A DNA stretch of 58,072 nt from Prolixibacteraceae bacterium (GCA_003457135.1 DMSQ01000038.1:1-58072), one strand, 5' to 3'; positions 17,488 through 25,973 are shown, counted from the stretch's first letter. The notes: a model not told the origin generated them from the letters alone. Numbers and translations: made by a program.

Positions 17488-18228
17488 ATGGATTACTATC
17501 AGAAACAGATACTTTCAGAATTAACAGTCTGGCAAAAGCAAATGCTTCAGCACCCTTCTCTTTTCAACTGGCTATCCAAAGAGGTACAGCTAAAGATCAA
17601 TACATGGATACCGGAAAAAGTTCATCAGGCTATAACAACAACCATCAAGCAAATGATACGGGGCGTTTTATTCGGAGCTACCCATACTACTGCCAATCCA
17701 TTAACATACGAATCATTACAGGCATGTGAAGTTGCTGTACTGCAAAAAATAGAAACATACCGGACCACCGCTGCTGTTGAAGGGGGAATAACCGGTGCAG
17801 GCGGTATCTTGCTGGGCCTCGCAGACTTCCCCATTTTAATTGGGATTAAACTGAAATTGCTGTTCGATATTTCTTCGACGTATGGATTTAACGTGGCCGA
17901 TTATAAAGAAAGGGTTTACCTGTTGCATATTTTTGAACTGGCGTTCTCAAGTCATGTACACAGGCGAAAAATTTACCTCAAAATGGTTGACTGGGATCAG
18001 AAGAGCATAGATCTTCCGGAAGATATCCATCAGTTTGACTGGAGAAATTTTCAGCAGGAATACCGGGACTATATTGACCTTGCAAAGATGGCTCAGCTTA
18101 TCCCCATTATAGGTGCGCCTGTTGGATTCGTGGTTAACTCCCGCTTGATTAAAAAATTGGGGCTAACTGCCATGAATGCTTACCGCATGCGATTATTGAA
18201 TAATGACTTGAACCTAAAACATTTTTAG
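17488..18228 (+). CDS. EcsC family protein
   Basis: 246 residues matching the EcsC family, with the alternating helical and glycine-rich hydrophobic pattern VEGGITGAGGILLGLADFPILIGIKLKLLFDISSTYG and the C-terminal LIPIIGAPVGFVVNSRLIKKLGLTAMNAYRMR. The family is associated with membranes and, in Bacillus, with an ABC transporter (ecs). Orphan members have no established function. The gene sits between the vsr gene and a minus-strand small protein gene and is flanked by repeats. A hairpin terminator follows at 18322-18354. Confidence 0.82.
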   Translation: MDYYQKQILSELTVWQKQMLQHPSLFNWLSKEVQLKINTWIPEKVHQAITTTIKQMIRGVLFGATHTTANPLTYESLQACEVAVLQKIETYRTTAAVEGGITGAGGILLGLADFPILIGIKLKLLFDISSTYGFNVADYKERVYLLHIFELAFSSHVHRRKIYLKMVDWDQKSIDLPEDIHQFDWRNFQQEYRDYIDLAKMAQLIPIIGAPVGFVVNSRLIKKLGLTAMNAYRMRLLNNDLNLKHF

Positions 18229-18245
18229 AAAGCAGTGAGAGATTA

Positions 18246-18281
18246 ATAATTCCGTATTTCCTTGCGGTGTACGTCACTAAT
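18246..18281. repeat. 36-bp imperfect direct repeat, copy 2 (vsr 5'-end remnant)
   Basis: Second copy of the sequence at 16995-17030, 29 of 36 identical by hand. The frame encodes ISDVHRKEIRNY and is followed at once by stop codons, so it is not part of a working gene. It may be a relic of another vsr gene or of a rearrangement around the EcsC gene. Confidence 0.55.
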
Positions 18282-18321
18282 GCCCGAAAAAGCAGCAATT
18301 TGCACGAAATTTCAGGCAAAA

Positions 18322-18354
18322 AAATACCGGATAACTTGGGATCATCCGGTATTT
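18322..18354 (+). terminator. Rho-independent-type hairpin between convergent genes
   Basis: AAATACCGGAT (18322-18332) and ATCCGGTATTT (18344-18354) form a perfect 11-bp stem with an 11-nt loop, with A-rich sequence on the left side (T-run on the other strand). It lies between the EcsC gene and the convergent small lipocalin-like gene and can serve both. Confidence 0.6.
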
Positions 18355-18389
18355 GTGTTAGTTCTCAGGTCAGACCATGTCCGGCCGAT

Positions 18390-18857
18390 TTACTGCTTGT
18401 CCAGCAGGTAGGTTTCCGACATCTCGCCCATAGACGAGGCTGCATTGAGCTCCAGTTTCAGGTTATTTTCTACCATCTGGAAAACTTCCTTCATTGTTGC
18501 TTCCCCCTGGTCCTGTGTGGGTACTTTACTCGAAATAGTCAGTATTTTACCATCTTCCGACCAAACAGCGGTGGAGGTTTTTTTGCTGTCCATCCAGCCA
18601 ATATTAATACATTCCTTGCCATCGAGGCTAAACTTGTCTTTGGTCACATAATCCTGCCCCTGGAAATTTCCATGCTTTTCCACCATCAGCGAATCGGCTG
18701 TCTGGATCAGGATTAACTGGCCTGGCGCCAGGCTGAACTGTTCGAATAGGATGCTTTTTTCATTGTTCAGTTTCCATGTTCCCGAAAAATCAGGTACCTG
18801 GCCCATGCCAGCCAAAGAGATCATTGAAAGTGTAAATAGGTAAAGTAGTTTTTTCAT
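18390..18857 (-). CDS. Exported lipocalin-like protein, unknown function
   Basis: 155 residues with signal peptide MKKLLYLFTLSMISLAGMGQ and a mature start VPDFSGTWKLN, the entry motif of many lipocalin/calycin-like proteins. The rest is alternating beta strands with repeated D/G turns (WSEDGKILTISSK) and no catalytic motif. Probably periplasmic. A convergent terminator lies downstream, and the next gene upstream is the DUF4380 lipoprotein, 32 bp away on the same strand, so a two-gene transcript is possible. Confidence 0.7.
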   Translation of the reverse strand: MKKLLYLFTLSMISLAGMGQVPDFSGTWKLNNEKSILFEQFSLAPGQLILIQTADSLMVEKHGNFQGQDYVTKDKFSLDGKECINIGWMDSKKTSTAVWSEDGKILTISSKVPTQDQGEATMKEVFQMVENNLKLELNAASSMGEMSETYLLDKQ

Positions 18858-18889
18858 CTGTTAGATTTTTAAGTGTGAATAAAATGATA

Positions 18890-19906
18890 TTACTTAAATT
18901 TTAATTTTATTTCTTCAAGAAGTTCACTCTTATTTTGTAAGCCGGTTCCGGGCCAAATTTCCCAGGTTTCGATAGCTTGAATGGTGGCTCCCGGAGCAAT
19001 TTTCTCATAAGCAAACTGCAGTTCGAGTTCCTGCAAATCGTTGGCCGGATTGGCCGAGTTCTCAATATAAATTTCAACCCGCGCCTCGTTCGGATGGATC
19101 AGTTGCGGTTCAATTGCTTCGCTGCGGATGATCAGCCACTGGTTTTTGTGGTACCCGGCAATCAGGGGTGTTTTCACATTCAGGAACGACTTTGATTTAT
19201 AAACCTGACTGCCCTTTTCGGGCTGAACTGATTCGTACGAGTAAAATCCGTCGCGAAACTGAAGTTGGGGCTTTTGAATGCCATCCCGGTTATAATGGTC
19301 AGTTTTTCGTAATGCAGCAGAATCGGCCTGTACAAAAACAGCATCCCAGCCGTTCATCCGGGTATTGTGCCACAATCCCCAGCTAATGGTGTCTTCGCTG
19401 ATGTTTTTGGCTACTGTGGTGAGCGTTACTGTATTTCTGTCGAGGCTGTAAATCTTTGTAAACTGAACTTTTGAAAAAGGACTTTCGGGGCTTTCCATGG
19501 TGATTTCGGTGGCTGTCTGCTGAATGATACGATATGGCGCCAGCGTCAGTATTGGATCGGGAGGCCAAAGCGAACGGCTTTCTTTTAAATCGGGAAATGA
19601 ATCCTGCCTGATCCACCATTCCGATTGCGGGCTAAGCCAGGTGATATGCCCGTTGTAGGTTTTAAACGGCGCTTTTGGATCAAGAGAGGGACGTTTGTCC
19701 GGACTTTCGTTCCACAGTGTGGAATCCGAATTCAGGATATTGGTTTTTCCGGCCAGCGATGCCCGAACAAGCACGCCACCCACGGCAGGGATAAGGCCAA
19801 TTTCAATCGTTCCGTTGGTTAATGTTATAAGTGGACCGGAAAGTTTCTTTTCGGTGGAGCAGCCCAAAAGAAGAGAAATCAGAATGATGTTTAAAACAAC
19901 CTTCAT
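18890..19906 (-). CDS. DUF4380-like lipoprotein
   Basis: 338 residues from ATG 19906 with lipoprotein signal MKVVLNIILISLLLGCS (lipobox LLGC). A frame start at 19969 would add residues before the signal and is less likely. The mature protein is beta-rich with galactose-mutarotase-like features (TLTNGTIEIGLIPAVGGVLVRAS near the start, WGLWHNTRMNGWD, HPNEARVEIYIEN), which fits the DUF4380 family. A carbohydrate-related role is plausible by fold, but none is proven. Confidence 0.72.
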   Translation of the reverse strand: MKVVLNIILISLLLGCSTEKKLSGPLITLTNGTIEIGLIPAVGGVLVRASLAGKTNILNSDSTLWNESPDKRPSLDPKAPFKTYNGHITWLSPQSEWWIRQDSFPDLKESRSLWPPDPILTLAPYRIIQQTATEITMESPESPFSKVQFTKIYSLDRNTVTLTTVAKNISEDTISWGLWHNTRMNGWDAVFVQADSAALRKTDHYNRDGIQKPQLQFRDGFYSYESVQPEKGSQVYKSKSFLNVKTPLIAGYHKNQWLIIRSEAIEPQLIHPNEARVEIYIENSANPANDLQELELQFAYEKIAPGATIQAIETWEIWPGTGLQNKSELLEEIKLKFK

Positions 19907-19965
19907 ACGTACAAATTTACAAAGAGCCAAAATAGTTATAAACTGGCAAAACATCAATACGTTTT

Positions 19966-20157
19966 TCATTCTTTAAAAAAGCATTCGTCTGGTTCTCCGC
20001 TGTAATGTATCTTATTCTTTGGTACTAAACAAGTTTGTTCATTACCAATGAATAACTTTCGGAATACATGGGAAATCTGGTTGTTTAACTTCAGATTACC
20101 ACTTTCCCTTTGTTTGTTCGTAAAGACGCTTTGAATGAGCTCTTCCTTGTTTATCAA
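19966..20157 (-). CDS. Hypothetical 63-aa frame
   Basis: A short frame (begins TTG at 20157) between the peptidase pseudogene and the DUF4380 lipoprotein, reading LINKEELIQSVFTNKQ and ending in DECFFKE. No family recognised. The frame extends upstream into the GACTGAACAC repeat, so it may be a fragment rather than a gene. The 19907-20203 interval holds nothing else I can support. Confidence 0.22.
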   Translation of the reverse strand: MINKEELIQSVFTNKQRESGNLKLNNQISHVFRKLFIGNEQTCLVPKNKIHYSGEPDECFFKE

Positions 20158-20183
20158 TCCACTTGCTATGGCATATTCTGCGA

Positions 20184-20206
20184 CTGAACACTGCGACTGA
20201 ACACTA
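20184..20206. repeat. CTGAACACTGCGACTGAACAC simple repeat
   Basis: Two tandem copies of CTGCGACTGAACAC-like sequence sit at the 3' end of the pseudogene. A related segment with CTGCGACTGAATACTGAACAC lies at 22382-22402 at the 3' end of sucD. Both precede the last codon ...AAATAG on the minus strand. Confidence 0.5.
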
Positions 20207-21185
20207 TTTCAGCTTTTCAATCGCCACATCGCCAGCTTTCAGAATTGCTTCGTTCGAGAGCGGTGCGCCTACAGCCTGTTTCATCCATTCGTTGGGTGTG
20301 AGTTGTCCGAGGGCGTAAATACGCAAAACTTCAGGAGCAAATTCATGGGTTTTGAAATGCAGTGTTCGGAACGCCGTTGATCATGTAATTCGGCACATCG
20401 TTCAGCGAAATGGTTTGTTCCACATTATGCCCGAATTCGTGAACCGCAATGTTGTAACCCTTGTAGTTCATGCCTGAAGCCGGAATGCGGGTACGCAAGT
20501 GGGCTTTTTCACTTTTCATCGAAGCGCCCCATGCATGACCAGAACCGCGTGCAGGATCAACCGACACTCGTGAAGCAATAAATTCAGCCTTTTCATTGGT
20601 GAATCCCAATTTCAGGAGAAGGTTTTCCAGATCGGCTTCCAGTGCCTTAGCATCCGGGTATTTCTTTTCGGTGATCGAATTCAGCATTTCCTCGTTGAAG
20701 GAGCTCCGGGCTTTAAATCGGTCGTACCAGATGTCCCAGGGCGACAGCTCCCGACCCAGCCGTTTTTTGATGATTGCGGCCACTTCCTGAATCTGGGAAG
20801 AACTTAAAAATTCGTTGAACAGCTTCTGTACTTCGGGTTGAGGAATTTGCATTCCTGAAGAAAATGCGCGTTGAATAGCAGTGTTCATCTTTTCAAATCC
20901 AACTTCCTTGTTGGCATAGTTGGCCTTGATTTCGTCGCGCAGGTTCCAGTGACTCAGAAGTACCATATTTTCAGGGAATAGTTTTTCGTTGTCCTTGTTC
21001 AGCAAATTACCCATGTAAATGTTGTAGTCGGCGATGTAGGCATCGGATTCAGCAGCTACCTTGGATTCCTGCTGTACCAGTTCAGACGGCACCCGCGAGC
21101 TGAACACATCGCCCAAACGGGCATAACCCCATTCGAGTGGAGTCCAGTCCGGGCCTGAAGTATTTTTTTCTTCTGTTGAGTAATT
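20204..21185 (-). pseudogene. Decayed gluzincin metallopeptidase (HEFGH, M3-like)
   Basis: The frame NYSTEEKNTSGPDWTPLEWG begins straight after the stop of the GntR gene, with no start codon, RBS or signal peptide. The body carries AVHEFGHNVEQTISL, a zinc-site HEXGH motif, then VPNTAF. After VPNTAF the frame breaks at TTTCAAAACCCATGA. In another frame the tail of the protein resumes as THEFAPEVLRIYALG and continues to VAIEKLK-stop at 20204. So the N-terminus is lost and an internal piece including the downstream zinc ligand region is deleted. Family assignment to M3-like gluzincins is from the motif only. Confidence 0.75.
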
Positions 21186-22199
21186 TTACAGTGAATTCCT
21201 GCGGATGAACTGGAACGGGCTTTTTATCCGTTCAAATTTTTGGGTGAGAATCATCCGGGCGGCCAGTTGCCCGATTTCTTCGTGGTTGGTCGAGATGGTG
21301 GTTATTCCATCGCATAAAATTTCTTTCACAGGGTTTTCGTTGTAGGCCACCACACCGCAATCTTTCCCAAGGGTCCAGTTTTTTTGCTTGATTTTCCGGA
21401 TAAAGGCATACAAATCGTCGTCGGAAACAATGATGTAGGCTTCCCCCTGGCTAATTTCGGTCTCTTCCATGCCATCAATAATTGCGCAGTCAAATCCGTT
21501 TATCTGACAGAATATGCGGAACCCGCGGACAATGTAAGGTGGATAATATTCGGCTTGCGGAAAAACAAGATTCAGGCGGCTGTATTTCCGCAGAAGGTCT
21601 ATGCCACAAGCTAAAGCCGACTGGATATCTTTATCGTATTCCTGATAAACTAACGGATAGTCTTTCAGTTCTTCCAGAAAGCGATCAACAATCAGCACTT
21701 TTTCGCGGGGAATTTTTTTTATGACATCGCTGATACCGGCATTTTCATTCCTGAAATGCGGCAGAATTACAAAATAGTCGTAATGGTTGAGGTTGTTGTT
21801 AACGATGGCTTCGAATTCGTCCAGATCGTAGTTGTAAATATGCACATCAACACTGGCTTTAGCGCCCATTGTTTTTACAAAAGAATAATAAATGCTTCGT
21901 TTGTAATTGCTTAGCTTGTTGAATATCAGACAAATTTTGAGTTTATTACCTACATTTACCTGGTTGATATAATATCCTTTTCCGCGAACCGCCGACAAAA
22001 TGCCTTTCTTCTTCATGTAAACGTAAGCTTTTTCAACCGTATCGCGCGATAACAGCAGTTCTTCGCTCGTTTCGTTGATGGATGGAATACGTTGTCCCTG
22101 CCTGAAGATGCCGGCTTCAATGTCAGAAATGAACAGATCAACAACCTGTTTGTATTTGGGCACTTCAGAGTCAGCGTCAATTTTGAGGTTTTTCAGCAT
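21186..22199 (-). CDS. GntR-family regulator with LacI-type effector domain
   Basis: 337 residues. The N-terminal winged helix (PKYKQVVDLFISDIEAGIFRQGQRIPSINETSEELLLSRDTVEKAYVYMKKKGIL) is GntR-type. Residues ~85-330 resemble a periplasmic-binding-protein-like sugar sensor (KICLIFNK, YDYFVILPHF, VVAYNENPVKEILCDGITTISTNHEEIGQLAARMIL). This combination is common in Bacteroidota, where it controls carbohydrate uptake genes. Target unknown. Its stop codon directly abuts the peptidase pseudogene, so that may be its former target operon. Confidence 0.85.
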   Translation of the reverse strand: MLKNLKIDADSEVPKYKQVVDLFISDIEAGIFRQGQRIPSINETSEELLLSRDTVEKAYVYMKKKGILSAVRGKGYYINQVNVGNKLKICLIFNKLSNYKRSIYYSFVKTMGAKASVDVHIYNYDLDEFEAIVNNNLNHYDYFVILPHFRNENAGISDVIKKIPREKVLIVDRFLEELKDYPLVYQEYDKDIQSALACGIDLLRKYSRLNLVFPQAEYYPPYIVRGFRIFCQINGFDCAIIDGMEETEISQGEAYIIVSDDDLYAFIRKIKQKNWTLGKDCGVVAYNENPVKEILCDGITTISTNHEEIGQLAARMILTQKFERIKSPFQFIRRNSL

Positions 22200-22284
22200 G
22201 CGATCCCGATTGAAAGTCCGAAATTACGAAAAAAAGGCAAACCGTGAGGCTGCCTTGTTTGAATGAGATGTTTTCTAATTGGGT

Positions 22285-22375
22285 TTTAGATTTCAAACCT
22301 GATTGCTGTTCCGTGTTGCGCGTTTCGGGTTACGGGTTCGAAAACCCGAATCCCGTATCTCGTAACAAAATTAAC
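22285..22375. repeat. ~90-bp dispersed repeat, copy A
   Basis: The segment ...GATTTCAAACCTGATTGCTG...CCGTGTTGCGCGTTTCGG...CTCGTAACAAAATTAAC is present in inverted orientation at 25321-25413. The central block from CCGTGTTGCGC to GGGTTACG (24 nt) is identical. It also contains a smaller palindrome of the type GGGTTCGAAAACCC. It lies in the gap between sucD and the GntR gene. Confidence 0.65.
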
Positions 22376-22401
22376 TGCTAACTGCGACTGAATACTGAAC
22401 A

Positions 22402-23280
22402 CTATTTCAATTCTGCCAGCTTTTTTCTCAGCAGTTCCGGTATTTCTGCCGGTTCTTTGGCAACATGAACTCCTGCTTTGTTAAAGGCTGCAATTTTTTC
22501 TGCAGCAGTTCCCGACCCGCTTGAAATGATTGCTCCGGCATGCCCCATGCGTTTGCCGGGAGGAGCTGTTTGACCGGCAATAAATGCTACCACTGGTTTG
22601 GTCATTTTTTCTGCAATGTACTGAGCTGCCTGCTCTTCAGCATCGCCGCCAATTTCCCCGATCAGAACAACGGCTATTGTGTCAGGGTCATTTTCGAAAA
22701 GTTCGAGTAGATCAATGAAATATAATCCGGCAACCGGATCGCCACCAATACCCACCACTGTCGTTTGACCGAAATCGCTCAGTGTCAGTAAATTTACCAC
22801 TTCATAAGTTAAGGTACCACTGCGCGAAATAAATCCGATGTTTCCTTCTTTAAAAATCATGGCTGGTAAAATTCCTACCAATGCTTCACCCGGGGTGATT
22901 AATCCGGGGCAATTTGGCCCAATTAGCAGTGTGCCATTTTGCTTCAGGATCGGAGTTACACGAATCATATCCTGAATTGGAACACCTTCACTAATTGCAA
23001 CTACCAGTTTTATTCCTGCTTCCGAAGCTTCAAGAATGGCGTCGGCGGCATAAGCGGCAGGTACAAAAAGGATTGAGGTATTTGCTCCGGTAGCTTTTAC
23101 TGCATTTTCGACCGAGTTAAATACAGGAACTCCTTCAACCGTTTCGCCTTCTTTCCCCGGAGAAACACCGGCTACCACATTGGTTCCGTATTCGGTCATA
23201 CGTCCTGTATGAAATTTGCCATCCCGACCAGTTATTCCCTGAACAACCAGCTTTGTATCTTTATTGACTAAAATGCTCAT
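22402..23280 (-). CDS. sucD: Succinyl-CoA synthetase alpha subunit
   Basis: 292 residues. The N-terminal CoA-binding domain starts VNKDTKLVVQGITGRDGKFHT. The ligase domain contains SRSGTLTYEVVNLLT and the phosphohistidine segment RMGHAGAIISSGSGTAAEK. It forms the alpha subunit of the citric acid cycle enzyme that couples succinyl-CoA to ATP or GTP. It is co-oriented with sucC 80 bp upstream, separated by a perfect 31-nt palindrome. Confidence 0.96.
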   Translation of the reverse strand: MSILVNKDTKLVVQGITGRDGKFHTGRMTEYGTNVVAGVSPGKEGETVEGVPVFNSVENAVKATGANTSILFVPAAYAADAILEASEAGIKLVVAISEGVPIQDMIRVTPILKQNGTLLIGPNCPGLITPGEALVGILPAMIFKEGNIGFISRSGTLTYEVVNLLTLSDFGQTTVVGIGGDPVAGLYFIDLLELFENDPDTIAVVLIGEIGGDAEEQAAQYIAEKMTKPVVAFIAGQTAPPGKRMGHAGAIISSGSGTAAEKIAAFNKAGVHVAKEPAEIPELLRKKLAELK

Positions 23281-23320
23281 TTGTATTGATTATTGGTTAA
23301 TTGATGTTTTTTGATGTTTA

Positions 23321-23351
23321 GTGACGGGGTGACTTGAAGTCACCCCGTCAC
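23321..23351. repeat. Perfect palindrome between sucC and sucD
   Basis: Arms of 15 bp around one central G: GTGACGGGGTGACTT on the left and AAGTCACCCCGTCAC on the right. The core GACTTnAAGTC also occurs in the palindrome at 49896-49928. It could act as an attenuating hairpin or a processing site between sucC and sucD. Confidence 0.65.
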
Positions 23352-23360
23352 TGGTTTTTA

Positions 23361-24494
23361 TTATCTTTTACTCAGTTCTATGGCCTTTTTAGCTGCTTCA
23401 CTCATCGAACTCACGGTTGGCAAACCGGTTTCCTTCAGGATAGCCAAACCTTCTTCCGCATTCGTTCCCGAAAGACGAACAACAATCGGCACGTCGGTAA
23501 TAATGATTTCCAAAGCTTTGATCAATCCTCGGGCTACATCGTCGCAACGGGTAATGCCTCCAAAAATGTTGATCATTACTGATTTTACATTTTTATCGCC
23601 CAGCAGAATGTTCATGGCATCAATCACCTTCTGAGGATTTGAACTACCTCCAATGTCCAGAAAGTTAGCCGGTGAGCCGCCATACAATTTAATCATATCC
23701 ATGGTAGCCATGGCCAAACCGGCACCATTAACCATACAACCGATGTTTCCATCCAGTTTGATGTACGAAAGCCCTTTTTCGTGTGCAGCAATTTCCTGAA
23801 CCTCCTCTTCATCGGGTTCGCGCATGGCCAGTATTTTTGGCTGACGGAACAGTGCATTGTCGTCAAAATTCATTTTACCATCAATAGCCAGAACTTCATT
23901 GTCGGTGGTTAATATCAGCGGATTAATTTCAGCCAGTGTTGAATCTGTTTCAATAAAAAGTTTGTACAATTTGGTAAGGATTGAGGCCGCTTTTTGTGCA
24001 TGGATCGCATTTCCAAAAAGTTTAAGCGCGATGTTCCGGGTCTGGTAATCCAACAGACCGGTCAACGGATTAATCTGAAATTTTATGATTTTTTCAGGAT
24101 TGGTTTTGGCAACTTCCTCAATTTCTACACCACCTTCGGCGCTAGCCATTAAAATGACACTTTTTGTGTTGCGATCGTTTATTAAACCGACATAGAATTC
24201 CTTTTCAATATCGGCGGCCCTGGTAACTAGTACTTTTTCTACCGTAAGGCCCTTGATATCCATCCCAAGGATTTGTTTACCTGCATTAATCGCTTCTTCA
24301 ACATTACGGGCTAATTTAACTCCACCAGCCTTTCCCCGGCCACCTGTTAACACCTGGGCTTTTATTACTACCATGCCATTTAGCTCTTTGGCAGCTTTTT
24401 CAACCTCTCTTACGGTATAACACAATACATCGGCTGGTACAGGAATGCCATAGTCCCTGAAAATTTGTCTGGCTTGATATTCGTGAATCTTCAT
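23361..24494 (-). CDS. sucC: Succinyl-CoA synthetase beta subunit
   Basis: 377 residues from ATG 24494 (MKIHEYQARQIF, the standard start of this family; a longer frame from 24524 is unlikely). It has an ATP-grasp domain (VVIKAQVLTGGRGKAGGVKLA) and the C-terminal ligase domain (NGAGLAMATMDMIKLYGGSPANFLDIGGSS; NIFGGITRCD). First gene of the sucCD pair; transcribed away from the SIS-domain gene. Confidence 0.96.
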   Translation of the reverse strand: MKIHEYQARQIFRDYGIPVPADVLCYTVREVEKAAKELNGMVVIKAQVLTGGRGKAGGVKLARNVEEAINAGKQILGMDIKGLTVEKVLVTRAADIEKEFYVGLINDRNTKSVILMASAEGGVEIEEVAKTNPEKIIKFQINPLTGLLDYQTRNIALKLFGNAIHAQKAASILTKLYKLFIETDSTLAEINPLILTTDNEVLAIDGKMNFDDNALFRQPKILAMREPDEEEVQEIAAHEKGLSYIKLDGNIGCMVNGAGLAMATMDMIKLYGGSPANFLDIGGSSNPQKVIDAMNILLGDKNVKSVMINIFGGITRCDDVARGLIKALEIIITDVPIVVRLSGTNAEEGLAILKETGLPTVSSMSEAAKKAIELSKR

Positions 24495-24666
24495 TTCAAA
24501 TAAAAATAATTGGTTAGTATGCAATTGAACGCATAAATATCGGTTTAGTTGTTCAAATCAGAAAGAGCCAAAGGAAAAAAAATGCTGAAAGAATAAATCT
24601 GATTTCAATCACGTTCTAAATAAGAAAAAGAAAACAGTGTTTACTTCAGAAAACACATTTTTAACC

Positions 24667-24674
24667 TATTTTTG
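24667..24674 (+). promoter_or_regulatory. -7 promoter box for the SIS-domain gene
   Basis: TATTTTTG matches the Bacteroidota -7 consensus TAnnTTTG and ends 18 nt before the ATG at 24693, so the leader is very short. No convincing -33 element (TTTG) was found at the expected distance. Confidence 0.5.
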
Positions 24675-24692
24675 CATCGAAAAATATACATT

Positions 24693-25304
24693 ATGCTTGA
24701 AGAAATTAAACAGGTTTTGCAACAGGAAGCTGAGGCTATCGAGAGTATTCCGGTTACGGAAGCATATATAAAAGCAGTTGATATTATCGAAGAACGTGTT
24801 CATCGGCAAAAAGGTAAACTGGTGGCTTCAGGCATGGGGAAAGCCGGACAAATTGCCCTGAATATTGCAACAACTTTCAGTTCGACCGGAACTCCTGCAG
24901 TTTTTCTTCATCCAAGCGACGCACAGCATGGCGATTTAGGGGTAATCCAACCCAACGATGTGCTGTTGCTCATTTCCAATTCCGGGAAAACACGTGAAAT
25001 ACTCGAACTGGTTGAATTGGCTGAAAACCTTCATCAGAATTTACCCCTGATAGTAATAACCAGTAACAAGGAATCACAATTGGCAGAAATGGCTGATGTT
25101 TGCCTCGAAACAGGTAACCCGAAGGAAGTTTGCATTCTCGGGCTTACCCCAAGCACTTCGACCACGGTAATGACAGTGATTGGAGATGTATTGGTGGTTA
25201 TGATGATGAAACGGATCGGTTTCACCAGTGAGGAATACTCCAAACGTCACCACGGCGGCTATCTGGGCGATAAATCGCGGTTACAGGCAGGACTGAAGAA
25301 GTAG
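24693..25304 (+). CDS. SIS-domain sugar-phosphate isomerase (arabinose-5-phosphate isomerase-like)
   Basis: 203 residues from ATG 24693. SIS-domain features: GKLVASGMGKAGQIALNIATTFSSTGTPAVFLHPSDAQHGDLG, LLISNSGKTREILELV, then the C-terminal SKRHHGGYLGDKS. The GMGKSG-like and HHGG-like motifs are those of KdsD/GutQ arabinose-5-phosphate isomerases, but the C-terminal CBS pair is missing, as in several Bacteroidota homologues. This would supply the first step toward KDO in LPS synthesis; other sugar isomerase activity is possible. The isochorismatase-like gene follows downstream. Confidence 0.82.
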   Translation: MLEEIKQVLQQEAEAIESIPVTEAYIKAVDIIEERVHRQKGKLVASGMGKAGQIALNIATTFSSTGTPAVFLHPSDAQHGDLGVIQPNDVLLLISNSGKTREILELVELAENLHQNLPLIVITSNKESQLAEMADVCLETGNPKEVCILGLTPSTSTTVMTVIGDVLVVMMMKRIGFTSEEYSKRHHGGYLGDKSRLQAGLKK

Positions 25305-25320
25305 GCAGTCGAAGTGGTCA

Positions 25321-25413
25321 GTTAATTTCGATACGAGTTGCGAGATGCGAGTTTTTCGAACTCGTAACCCGAAACGCGCAACACGGAACAACAATCAGGA
25401 TTTGAAATTTGAA
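25321..25413. repeat. ~90-bp dispersed repeat, copy B (inverted)
   Basis: Reverse-complement match of 22285-22375, with the same 24-nt identical block near the middle and mismatches elsewhere. The two copies enclose sucD, sucC and the SIS-domain gene. It lies in the gap between the SIS-domain gene and the isochorismatase-like gene and has been read as an artificial N-terminal extension of the latter. Confidence 0.65.
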
Positions 25414-25425
25414 ACTGTTATAAAT

Positions 25426-25968
25426 ATGCGCATTTTAAGAGAACACACCATTGGTTTGGTCATTGACATTCAGGAACGATTGGTTCCGGTGATGGAAGAA
25501 AACGGGCAGTTGACAGAAAATTGCACCAAACTGATTAAGGGACTACAAATACTTGGACTTCCGTTGATCATTACACAGCAGTATTCCAAAGGACTGGGCG
25601 GGACGGTTGCAGAGATAAAATCTATAATTCCCGATTTTCAGTTTATTGAGAAGAAAGCTTTCAGTTGTCTGGATGAACCTGTGTTTGCTGAAAAACTTGC
25701 CCGTTCGGGAGCAGAAAATGTGATCATCTGTGGTATCGAATCACATGTTTGTGTATTGCAGACAGCTATTGATCTGAATGATGCAGGTTATACTCCGGTA
25801 GTGGTAATGGATTGCGTTTCGTCGCGTTCGTCCGATGATGCTGATTGGGCAGCCGAACGATTGCATTACGAAGGAATCATGATGACTTCGTGTGAATCTA
25901 TTCTGTTTGAACTGACCAGAAGTGCAGGCGCTGATGAGTTTAAGGAAATTTCGAATCTGCTGAAATAA
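25426..25968 (+). CDS. Isochorismatase-family cysteine hydrolase
   Basis: 180 residues from ATG 25426 (MRILREHTIGLVIDIQERL). The family motifs are the catalytic D in LVIDIQERL, the K region in FIEKKAFSCLDEPVF, and ENVIICGIESHVCVLQTAIDLNDAGYTPVVV, where C is the nucleophile. Members hydrolyse isochorismate, nicotinamide and related amides; the actual substrate is open. The frame further upstream (25345) is only the dispersed repeat, so that start is rejected. Confidence 0.85.
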   Translation: MRILREHTIGLVIDIQERLVPVMEENGQLTENCTKLIKGLQILGLPLIITQQYSKGLGGTVAEIKSIIPDFQFIEKKAFSCLDEPVFAEKLARSGAENVIICGIESHVCVLQTAIDLNDAGYTPVVVMDCVSSRSSDDADWAAERLHYEGIMMTSCESILFELTRSAGADEFKEISNLLK

Positions 25969-25973
25969 GTAAT

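Noticed and set aside
17427..17729. 100-aa frame overlapping the EcsC start
   Set aside because: Out of frame with the EcsC gene and with no domain; the EcsC motifs decide the gene.
23361..24524. Longer sucC start at 24524
   Set aside because: The family start MKIHEYQ at 24494 is the normal one and the extension has no support.
25345..25968. Longer isochorismatase-like frame from 25345
   Set aside because: The first 27 codons translate the dispersed repeat copy B, not a conserved N-terminus.
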